In this document: positions 57,117-64,000 of the stretch, in pieces
Position numbering within the stretch: the stretch's first letter is position 1
Layout of the letters: each line of letters begins with the position of its first letter
Assembly (NCBI RefSeq): GCF_002899455.1
Contig: NZ_PPFB01000001.1
Location: 7,076,501 to 7,140,500, forward strand
Reading direction: 5' to 3'
Source of the DNA: Streptomyces sp. DH-12
GTDB lineage: Bacteria > Actinomycetota > Actinomycetes > Streptomycetales > Streptomycetaceae
DNA length: 64,000 nt
Translations under genes and position numbers: made by a program
Notes under the pieces: generated by a model
Seen by the model: only the letters and a program-made list of their open reading frames with translations
Told to the model about the DNA's origin: nothing
The model's database searches: none

Positions 57117-59252
57117 ATGGCTCCGGCCCCGCACCGCATCCGCGTCGGCATCGACGTCGGAGGAACCTTCACCGACGCCGTGGCCGTCGACTCCGTGACC
57201 CTGGAACTCGTGGCCCAGGTGAAGGTCCCCACCACCCACCACCACGAGGACGGTGTCGCCCACGGCATCGTCGAGGCACTCGACCGGCTGCTGAAGGACG
57301 TCGGCAGCGGCCCGGGGGACGTCGCGTTCCTCGCGCACGGCACGACCCAGGCGACCAACGCCCTGCTGGAGGGCGACGTCGCCCCCGTCGGACTCGTCGG
57401 GATCGGCTCCGGTCCGGGCGCCTGGCCCACCCGACGGCTCGCCGGGCTCGCCTCCCTCGAACTCACCCCGGGCAAACGGCTTCCGCTGCACTACGCCCAC
57501 GTCACCGACCCCGACGACCCCGCGGCCGTCCGCTCCGCCGTCGACGCGGTCACCGCCGCGGGGGCCGAAGTGCTCGTCGCCACCGAACCCTTCGGCGTCG
57601 ACGTCCCGGACGGCGAACGGGCCGTGCGGGACGCCGCCCGCGCACGAGGCCTGCCGGTGACCGCCGCGCACGAGATCACCTCGCTGTACGGGCTGCGCAA
57701 GCGGACCCGGACCGCCGTGGTCAACGCGGCGATCCTGCCGAGGATGCTCGCCACGGCCGACCTCGTGGACCGCGGCATCACCGCCGCCGGGGTGACGGCG
57801 CCGCTGATGGTGATGCGCTGCGACGGGGGCGTGATGTCGCTGGACGAGATGCGCCGCCGCCCCCTGCTCACCGTGCTCTCGGGTCCCGCGGCCGGAGTGG
57901 CCGGGGCGCTGATGCGGGAGCGGCTCAGCGACGGCGTCTTCCTCGAGACCGGAGGCACCTCCACGGACATCAGCGTCGTACGCCGCGGCAAGGTCGCCGT
58001 ACGGCACGCCACGATCCTCGGCAGACCCTCGTACCTGTCCGCGCTCGACGTGCGCACCGTCGGCGTCGGAGGCGGCTCCATGGCCCGCGTCGCGGACGGC
58101 CGCCTGCACGCCGTCGGCCCGCGCAGCGCCCACATCGCCGGCCTGCCCTACGCCTGCTTCGCCACTCCGGAAGAACTCGCGGGCGCCACACTGGTCACCG
58201 TCTCCCCCCTCGACGGCGACCCGGACGACTACGCGGTCATCGAGGCGGCCGGCGGCCGCTTCGCCCTCACCCTGACCTGCGCGGCCAACGCCCTGGGCCG
58301 GGTCCCCGCAGGCGACTTCGCCGCCTGCGACCCCGAGGCCGCCCGCGCCGCACTCCGACCGCTCGCGGACGCGCTCGGCACCGACGTCGACGAGGCGGCC
58401 GGCCACTTCCTCGACGCGGGCGTGCGACAGGTCAGGGAGGTCACCGAGGCGATGATGGACGACTACGGACTCGACCGGGACACCGCCGTGCTGGTCGGCG
58501 GGGGCGGCGGCGCGGCCTCGGTGACCCCCCACCTGGCCGCGGCCACCGCGCTGCCCGGCCGCATCGCCCGGCACAACGAGGTCATCAGCCCCATCGGGGT
58601 CGCCCTCGCCCTCGTCCGGGAACAGGTCGAACGGATCATCCCCGGGGCGACGCAGGAACAGATCCTCGGCGTGCGCGCCGAGGCCGAGACCGCCGTCGTC
58701 GCCCAGGGCGCCGACCCGGCGGCCGTCGAGGTCGAGGTCACCGTCGACCCCCAGACCAACACCGTACGGGCCGTCGCCACCGGCGCCACCGAACTGCGCA
58801 CCCAGGACCGGGCGCACCGCGCCGACGACACCGAGCGGCTCGAACTGGCCGCCGCGAGCCTGCGCGCCGACCCGGCCGCCGTCCGGGTGCTCGCCGAGAC
58901 GCCCGCCCACACCGTGTACGGCACCGTCCGGCACCGGCGCTTCCGCAAGGCCCGGCACCCGGTGCGGGTGCTGGACGCCGACGGCGTGGTACGGCTGCAC
59001 GCGGCCGACGCCACGGTCGCCTCCACCACCGTCGGCGAGGCACCGGAACTCCTCGCGGGCCTGGTGCGCGACACCACCTCCTACGGCGACGGGGGAGTGC
59101 GCGCCCCGGCACTGCGCCTGCTGTTCGGCTCCCGCATCGCCGACCTCTCCGGCGTCCTGGAGGCGGGACCGCTGCTGGCCCTCGCCCGCAGCGAACTGCG
59201 GTCCCGCGCGGCCGACGAGCCGGTCGTCGCGGTCCTGGAGGTGCGCGCATGA
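57117..59252 (+). CDS. Hydantoinase/oxoprolinase-family (HyuA-like) ATP-dependent protein
   Basis: A protein of 711 residues. It starts VGIDVGGTFTDAVAVDSVTL, the phosphate-binding motif of the family, followed by FLAHGTTQATNALLEGDVAP. The central domain has FLETGGTSTDISVVRRGKVA and VGVGGGSMARV, and a third ATPase-like motif, VLVGGGGGAASVTPHL. In canonical members HyuA pairs with a HyuB subunit to open cyclic amides with ATP. No HyuB gene lies here, so the reaction may differ. AAGGAGGT lies eight bases before ATG 57117. The stop overlaps the next gene by four bases. Confidence 0.93.
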   Translation: MAPAPHRIRVGIDVGGTFTDAVAVDSVTLELVAQVKVPTTHHHEDGVAHGIVEALDRLLKDVGSGPGDVAFLAHGTTQATNALLEGDVAPVGLVGIGSGPGAWPTRRLAGLASLELTPGKRLPLHYAHVTDPDDPAAVRSAVDAVTAAGAEVLVATEPFGVDVPDGERAVRDAARARGLPVTAAHEITSLYGLRKRTRTAVVNAAILPRMLATADLVDRGITAAGVTAPLMVMRCDGGVMSLDEMRRRPLLTVLSGPAAGVAGALMRERLSDGVFLETGGTSTDISVVRRGKVAVRHATILGRPSYLSALDVRTVGVGGGSMARVADGRLHAVGPRSAHIAGLPYACFATPEELAGATLVTVSPLDGDPDDYAVIEAAGGRFALTLTCAANALGRVPAGDFAACDPEAARAALRPLADALGTDVDEAAGHFLDAGVRQVREVTEAMMDDYGLDRDTAVLVGGGGGAASVTPHLAAATALPGRIARHNEVISPIGVALALVREQVERIIPGATQEQILGVRAEAETAVVAQGADPAAVEVEVTVDPQTNTVRAVATGATELRTQDRAHRADDTERLELAAASLRADPAAVRVLAETPAHTVYGTVRHRRFRKARHPVRVLDADGVVRLHAADATVASTTVGEAPELLAGLVRDTTSYGDGGVRAPALRLLFGSRIADLSGVLEAGPLLALARSELRSRAADEPVVAVLEVRA

Positions 59253-60016
59253 GCACCCGCACACACCGTCCGCCGGCCCCGCGCACCCGTGCCGGACACG
59301 CTCCGGACAGCCCCTCGGCGACACCACCGCGGGAGCGGCAGCCCGGCCGTCGCCCGGTGACGGTCCCGCCGGACTCCCCGCTCCTCACCCTGCCCCCGGC
59401 CCGCCAGGAGCAGCTGCGCGCGGCCTGCGCGCGCCTCGCGGCACTGGACGACACGGAGTTCGGCCTGCGGCTGCTCGCCGGCACGCCGGGGCACGAGACG
59501 CGGGACGAGGGACTGCTGCGCCGATGGGCCCGGACGGCGACGGACTTCGGCGCCGGGCTGGCCGCCACCGCAGCGGCCGGACCCGGCCCCGGCACACCGG
59601 GAGCGCGCGTCGTCGAGACCACCGGCGGAACGGACCGGCTGCTCCTCGCCCGGTACCGCTCGCGGCCCGTGCCCACCGTCGAGCTGTTCACCGACACCCT
59701 CGCCCTCGGCGAGCACCTGGTGGACGTCCTCGGCTGGCGGCACCTGTACCCCGCCGGCTCCCTGAGGGCCGCCGCCCTCGCCCACGAGCGGGCCCACTGC
59801 CTGCTGCACGAGGACGCCCGCGCCCGCCGGGCACTGCGCGACCGGCTCGGACACACCGCCCTGCGGATCGGCGCGCTGCGCGTCCCGGGACACGTCGCCG
59901 GTGCCGGTGAACTCGTGGCGCACGCCTACGCGGGCGCCGTCTGCGGCCTGGGCCGCACCCCGCTCCTCCTCACCGCCGCGCTGACACACGCGGTCCAGGC
60001 CCTCCGAGAGGACTGA
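59249..60016 (+). CDS. Uncharacterised protein with HExxH motif
   Basis: A protein of 255 residues. The first 50 are Pro/Arg-rich and likely disordered. The core has LPPARQEQLRAACARLAALD, TDRLLLARYRSRPVPTVELF, and AALAHERAHCLLHEDARARR, where HERAH at 179-183 is a zinc-peptidase-type HExxH, followed by an HE pair. No signal or helix is seen. It overlaps the hydantoinase-like stop (ATGA), so it is co-translated with it. It may be a partner subunit of that protein or a metallohydrolase; no family name can be given. Confidence 0.8.
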   Translation: MSTRTHRPPAPRTRAGHAPDSPSATPPRERQPGRRPVTVPPDSPLLTLPPARQEQLRAACARLAALDDTEFGLRLLAGTPGHETRDEGLLRRWARTATDFGAGLAATAAAGPGPGTPGARVVETTGGTDRLLLARYRSRPVPTVELFTDTLALGEHLVDVLGWRHLYPAGSLRAAALAHERAHCLLHEDARARRALRDRLGHTALRIGALRVPGHVAGAGELVAHAYAGAVCGLGRTPLLLTAALTHAVQALRED

Positions 60017-60025
60017 GACCCCGCC

Positions 60026-61333
60026 ATGGGAATCGTCATTCTGCTGCTCATGCTCGCCGGGGTCGCGCTCATGCTGGCCCGCGTGCTCCCCACCGCCTTC
60101 GCCCTGGTGCTCCTCGGCGTCGCCCTGGCGATCGCCGCCGGAGCGCCGCTCACCGGGGAGAACAGCCTCCTCGACACGGTGCTCCAGGAAGGGCCGCCGG
60201 CTCTCGCCGCGACCATGCTGGCCGTGCTGATCGGCTCCTGGCTCGGCAAGCTGATGGAAGAGACCGGCATCGCCGGCACCCTGGTCCGCAAGATCGTCGA
60301 GTTCGGAGGCGACCGCCCCACCGTCGTCGCCCTCGGCGTCCTCACGGTCTCCGCCCTCATCGGCACCGTCACCGGCTCCGCGCCCGCGGCGATGATGGCG
60401 GGCATCATCGGCATCCCCGCGATGATCGCGGTCGGCGTCCCGAAGACCACCGCCGCCGGCACGATCCTCATGGGCATCGCCGCCGGTCTGCCCTTCGAGC
60501 TGCCCGTCTGGCAGTTCTTCTCCACGGCGCTGGAACTGCCCCTCGACACGGTGAAGGGCTTCATGCTGAAGCTGTTCCCGTTCGCGGCCTTCTTCGCCGT
60601 CCTCTTCGTCCTGGTGGAGTCCCGCCGCAAGGGCGTCGAACACGCCTGGTCGCTGACGCCGGCCACGGAGCGCTCCGGCGACGACAGCCCCCGGAGCCGG
60701 CGGCGCGCCCGCGCCCGCCGGATGGGCGACGCCCCCTGGTACGCGCTGCTCGCCCCCGTGGTGCCGCTGGTCCTCGCACTCGGCCTCGAACTGCCCGTCA
60801 TCCCGTCGATGCTCGGCGGCGTCCTGTGGGCCGCGCTGACCACGACCCGGCCCGGACACCTCAACAAGCGGCTCCTGCGCACCCTCTACTCCGGCTTCGA
60901 GGTCGCCGCCCCGCCCATCGCCCTCTTCGTCGCGATCGGCGTCCTGCTCGCCGCGGTGAGACTCCCCGGCGCCGTCGAGGCGCTGAACCCGCTCGTCGAG
61001 GCCGTCGCACCGGACAACCCCGTCGTCTTCGTGCTCGTGTTCACCCTGCTGGTGCCGCTGTGCCTGTACCGCGGGCCGCTCAACGTGTACGGCCTCGGCG
61101 CGGGAATCGCCGGCGTCCTCATCGCCGCCGGCATCTACCCGGCCGTCGCCGTGCTCGGACTGACCGCGTCCTACAACCAGGTGTTCGGCGTCAGCGACCC
61201 GACGAGCACGCAGACCGTGTGGGCGGCGCAGTACTCGGGCGTCAGCCCCCAGCAGGTGATGCTGCGCACCCTGCCGTACGTGTGGTGCGTCGCCCTCGGC
61301 GGTCTGATCGTCACCGCCGCCACCCAGCTGTGA
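60026..61333 (+). CDS. Ion-transporter-superfamily permease (GntP/CitM-like)
   Basis: A protein of 435 residues with about twelve hydrophobic helices. LLLMLAGVALMLARVLPTAF begins it, and IGTVTGSAPAAMMAGIIGIP with SAPAAMMAG near the middle recalls the re-entrant loop of anion permeases. The second half ends VFGVSDPTSTQTVWAAQYSG. It probably takes up an organic acid or amide derivative. It starts ten bases after the HExxH gene, so it is in the same operon. The exact transporter family is uncertain. Confidence 0.82.
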   Translation: MGIVILLLMLAGVALMLARVLPTAFALVLLGVALAIAAGAPLTGENSLLDTVLQEGPPALAATMLAVLIGSWLGKLMEETGIAGTLVRKIVEFGGDRPTVVALGVLTVSALIGTVTGSAPAAMMAGIIGIPAMIAVGVPKTTAAGTILMGIAAGLPFELPVWQFFSTALELPLDTVKGFMLKLFPFAAFFAVLFVLVESRRKGVEHAWSLTPATERSGDDSPRSRRRARARRMGDAPWYALLAPVVPLVLALGLELPVIPSMLGGVLWAALTTTRPGHLNKRLLRTLYSGFEVAAPPIALFVAIGVLLAAVRLPGAVEALNPLVEAVAPDNPVVFVLVFTLLVPLCLYRGPLNVYGLGAGIAGVLIAAGIYPAVAVLGLTASYNQVFGVSDPTSTQTVWAAQYSGVSPQQVMLRTLPYVWCVALGGLIVTAATQL

Positions 61334-61385
61334 GCCGCACGCGATCCGCCCTCCCGTCCGACCGAACCGAAGGAGCCGTGACGAC

Positions 61386-62396
61386 ATGACGTTCGACCGC
61401 CGTACCTTCCTGCGCACCGCCACCGCCGGCGGCGCCGTGCTCGCCTTCGGGGCGCAGGGCGCGGGCCCGGCCGGCGCCGCCCCCGGCGGCTTCCCCGACT
61501 ACCGCCATGCCCGCACCCTCCTCACCCCCGCACAGCTCGCCTACAACCCCACCGGAGAGATCATTTTCCCGTGCGTCCGCGGGGTCTACGACAAGCTGAG
61601 CGCCCCGCTCGGCCGGTACTACCTGTACTACGCCCCGCACGACGCGCCGGGCGGCATCTGCCTCGCGTACGGCGACTCCCTGGAGGGTCCGTTCACGGAG
61701 TACCCGGGCAACCCGATCGTGAGCAACGACTGGTCCCCGCACTACAGGGTCAGCCACGTCTCCTCACCGCACGTGCTGTGGAACGCCGACGTCCGTGAGC
61801 TGTGGCTGTACTTCCACGGCGAGAACACCACCACCCGGCTCGCCCGCTCCGAGGACGGCGTGCACTTCGCCTACGACAGGACGGTCCTCAGCACGTCGAT
61901 GATGCCGGCGGGCACCACCGAGACCTCCTACGCCCGGGTCTTCCGGCACGACCTGCTCGCGCGGGGCGCCCGTTACGTGATGCTGTTCATGTGGAACACC
62001 ACCGCCGACCACCGGGACATCGGCTGGGGCTGGTCACCCGACGGCCGCACCTGGGAGTTCTCCGACCGGCCCCTGATCGACCACGCCGACGTCGGCGCGG
62101 TCAACGTCGGCGGGCCGCACCTGCTCACCCGCGGCGGCAGCGCGTACGTCGTGTACAACACCGACAAGGGCAGCGGCGGCGACATCCTGATCACCGAGGT
62201 GGGCAGCGACTTCTCCCGCCGCGACCACCTCGGCGTCTTCTACGCCTCGGGCAGCGCGGCGCCGGAGAACGGGCGCGCGGCGTCACCGTCGTTCGGCACC
62301 GACGGCGGCGTGCCGTACATGGTGTACGAGGCGGGGGAGCGGCTGTCGGGCGCCATCGCGCTGGCCCGCGGCACGGTGTCCGCGCGTCCCCGGTAG
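61386..62396 (+). CDS. Tat-exported beta-propeller glycosidase-like protein
   Basis: A protein of 336 residues. The signal peptide has the twin-arginine motif DRRTFLR followed by a hydrophobic stretch ending AAPGG. The mature part resembles five-bladed-propeller glycosidases (GH43/GH32/GH130-like): GRYYLYYAPHDAPGGICLAY, then SHVSSPHVLWNADVRELWLY and GWGWSPDGRTWEFSDRPLID. Catalytic residues cannot be assigned. Export by Tat fits a folded enzyme that acts on an external glycan. It may generate the substrate taken up by the permease just before it. Confidence 0.88.
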   Translation: MTFDRRTFLRTATAGGAVLAFGAQGAGPAGAAPGGFPDYRHARTLLTPAQLAYNPTGEIIFPCVRGVYDKLSAPLGRYYLYYAPHDAPGGICLAYGDSLEGPFTEYPGNPIVSNDWSPHYRVSHVSSPHVLWNADVRELWLYFHGENTTTRLARSEDGVHFAYDRTVLSTSMMPAGTTETSYARVFRHDLLARGARYVMLFMWNTTADHRDIGWGWSPDGRTWEFSDRPLIDHADVGAVNVGGPHLLTRGGSAYVVYNTDKGSGGDILITEVGSDFSRRDHLGVFYASGSAAPENGRAASPSFGTDGGVPYMVYEAGERLSGAIALARGTVSARPR

Positions 62397-62442
62397 AGCC
62401 GGTCCCCCGCCCCGGCCGGCCCGTCCCCGGCAGGGCTCGGTG

Positions 62443-63972
62443 TCAGCGCTCGCGGAGGCGCGCCGCCAGGCCGGACAAGGCGTGCGCCGTCTCGGTGAGG
62501 CTCGCCACGGCGGTCTCCAGCTCCGAGGCGACGCGGGAAGCGGCGGCGGGGGGACGGGTGGGGGACGCGACGGCGACGGGGGTGCCGCGATAGCCGACGG
62601 GACCTTCGTCGTGGCGCTGGTAGTAGCCGGTGAAGCCCTGTCCGGCGGGGCCCTCGAGGAAGCGGACCTGGGCGAGCTGGATCTCGCGCGCGCCGGCGTT
62701 GCGGGTGATCTCCAGACGGTGGTGACGGTGGGCCTTGGGCGTGCCGCGCAGGGAGAACTCCCGTGTCAGGTGACGCCGGTCGAACACCTCACCCGTGCGT
62801 GAGTCCAGCGGTGTCCAGGTGCGGCCGTCATGGGATCCGTGGAGGGTCCAGTCCTGGGGATCGCGGTCGGGGTGGTCGTTCGCCGACACGAGGACGTACG
62901 AGGTGACGGCGGCGGGGCGGGCCAGTGTGAAGTCGAGCAGCGCGGTGTCGTCGCCCACCAGCCACTTGCTGCGGGAGCCGTCGAGGAGGTTGCGGGCGAC
63001 CTCGCCCGCCGCGTAGTGCTCGCCGCTCGCCCCGACCTCGGTCACCTCGGCCTCGGTCTCGAGCGTGTGCAGGACGGCCACACCGGAGTTGCCCCGTTGG
63101 TCCCGCCAGGTCACCCGCTCCAGCGCGGACCCGCCGTCGTCCACCAGCAGCCGCAACTCGTGGGCGCGGTGCCAGCCGCCGCCCCACCCCTCCTCGGTGT
63201 GGAAGCGGTACAGGGATTCCGCCGGTACCTGCCCGACGCCCTCCGGGTATGCCCAGCGGCCGGTGACGCGGCCCCGGTACTCGTGGACCGTACCGTTCGC
63301 GTCACGGCGGCAGCCGTGGAAGTCGGACATGTTCGACTGGAAGCTGATGGCGGTCTCGGCGCCGTCGGCGCCGCGCCATCCGAGCTGTGCGGGCAGCGAG
63401 TGCTCGCCCCGGTCGATGTGGAACAGCAGCCGCGGAGCCGGCTGCCAGTGGGCGGAGGAGGAGTGGGCGGGCCGGAGTTCCGTACGGTAGGCGAACACCG
63501 AGTCACGGGCGGCCGCCGCGGTCCGGGCACGCTCCGAACGGCCGCGCTCCCAGACGGGGTCCAGGGTGACCCGGTAGAGCCAGAGCATGGTGCTCGCCTC
63601 GGCCGAGGAGCGTATCTCCAGGGTGTTGACGCCCGGCTTCAGCAGATGCCCGGGAACGGCGAGCACGTTGTCCTGCGGAAGGTCCCCGCCCCCGGGCACG
63701 GTCAGATCCTCGACCACCGGCTCACCCTGCAGGAGCACGTCCATCGGGGCGTACCCCAGCGATCTCCCGGCCTTGGAGACGAGCGCGGTGACGGTGAGGG
63801 TCACCTGCGGAACGTCCTCCGGGTCGGCCACCTCGAACTCCAGCGTCACGCTCCCGCCCGCACTCAGCGCCAGGTGCGACCCGGCGAATCGGGCCCTGTG
63901 CAGCCTGACGTCGGCATTGCCCACTCGGGCTGGTTCGACGGAGAAGTCCGCGTACGTTGCCTCAAACCCCAT
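62443..63972 (-). CDS. Large beta-sandwich protein with discoidin (F5/8-type C)-like domain
   Basis: A protein of 509 residues without a signal peptide. Several all-beta regions follow: VTLEFEVADPEDVPQVTLTV near the start, SPHWQPAPRLLFHID-type strands in the middle, and a C-terminal discoidin-like part with NLLDGSRSKWLVGDDTALLD and WTLHGSHDGRTWTPLDSRTG, a carbohydrate-binding module signature. The function is probably glycan or surface binding. The coiled-coil-like tail ends VASELETAVASLTETAHALS. It is transcribed towards the cluster and starts 28 bp before the window end. Confidence 0.85.
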   Translation of the reverse strand: MGFEATYADFSVEPARVGNADVRLHRARFAGSHLALSAGGSVTLEFEVADPEDVPQVTLTVTALVSKAGRSLGYAPMDVLLQGEPVVEDLTVPGGGDLPQDNVLAVPGHLLKPGVNTLEIRSSAEASTMLWLYRVTLDPVWERGRSERARTAAAARDSVFAYRTELRPAHSSSAHWQPAPRLLFHIDRGEHSLPAQLGWRGADGAETAISFQSNMSDFHGCRRDANGTVHEYRGRVTGRWAYPEGVGQVPAESLYRFHTEEGWGGGWHRAHELRLLVDDGGSALERVTWRDQRGNSGVAVLHTLETEAEVTEVGASGEHYAAGEVARNLLDGSRSKWLVGDDTALLDFTLARPAAVTSYVLVSANDHPDRDPQDWTLHGSHDGRTWTPLDSRTGEVFDRRHLTREFSLRGTPKAHRHHRLEITRNAGAREIQLAQVRFLEGPAGQGFTGYYQRHDEGPVGYRGTPVAVASPTRPPAAASRVASELETAVASLTETAHALSGLAARLRER

Positions 63973-64000
63973 GGTGCCCTCAGCTCCTGATGCCCGGTCG

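Overview
The window is very GC-rich, has strongly GC-biased third codon positions, uses many GTG starts and AGGAGG-type ribosome binding sites, and carries families typical of Streptomyces: several TetR regulators, a gamma-butyrolactone-receptor-like regulator, TerB/TerD, Tat-secreted proteins and NarL-type kinase/regulator pairs. It reads as an accessory or chromosome-arm segment of a Streptomyces or close relative. No rRNA, tRNA, CRISPR array, insertion sequence or phage module was recognised.

Region 1 (1-6.6 kb) has the start of a trans-prenyl diphosphate synthase, an SDR-DUF2867 protein, a universal stress protein, a TetR regulator divergent from a quinone-oxidoreductase-like MDR protein with matching operator repeats, and an MFS exporter. 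Region 2 (7-21.6 kb) is a redox and stress block. It holds a sulfite-oxidase-fold molybdoenzyme, a DUF2231-Rieske protein, a zinc alcohol dehydrogenase, a small catalase-like protein, two hemerythrins, two clear SRPBCC proteins and one degenerate one, PhzF, an FdhF/YdeP-type molybdoenzyme, an 11-residue-repeat protein, a patatin and a nucleotidyltransferase. Several decayed fragments lie between them.

Region 3 (22-29.5 kb) has an APC permease and then a tellurite-type stress block: TerB, an M56 metallopeptidase, a BlaI-family repressor, TerD and a TatA-like protein. Three copies of one operator, TCTAC-N6-GTAGA, lie in front of three transcription units here, so the BlaI/M56 pair probably controls the Ter genes. 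A protein-kinase-fold gene follows.

Region 4 (29.5-36.3 kb) is rich in broken genes: an S66 peptidase fragment, a WYL regulator and a RidA gene each broken next to a G run, a molybdenum-hydroxylase fragment and an ATPase/kinase tail. Intact TetR, SDR, GDSL lipase and second RidA genes lie among them. Region 5 (36.3-53.1 kb) has an Excalibur protein, RecQ, a small antitoxin-like protein, a HAD phosphatase, a gamma-butyrolactone-receptor-like regulator, an M23 peptidase, a DUF1540 protein, TetR/SDR and Baeyer-Villiger monooxygenase/SMP-30 pairs with strong inverted-repeat operators, a two-module histidine kinase with its response regulator, and an O-methyltransferase.

Region 6 (53.1-64 kb) starts with about 0.9 kb without genes that ends in LacI-type operators. 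A same-strand run follows: LacI regulator, FAD oxidoreductase, hydantoinase/oxoprolinase-like protein, a protein with an HExxH motif, an ion-transporter-superfamily permease and a Tat-exported beta-propeller protein. A large jelly-roll/discoidin-like protein faces them. This looks like a regulated catabolic island for an unidentified substrate and is, with the BlaI-Ter circuit, the most interesting part of the window. Positions of starts and operators were read by eye and frame-checked. All family names come from motif recognition, not from searches.
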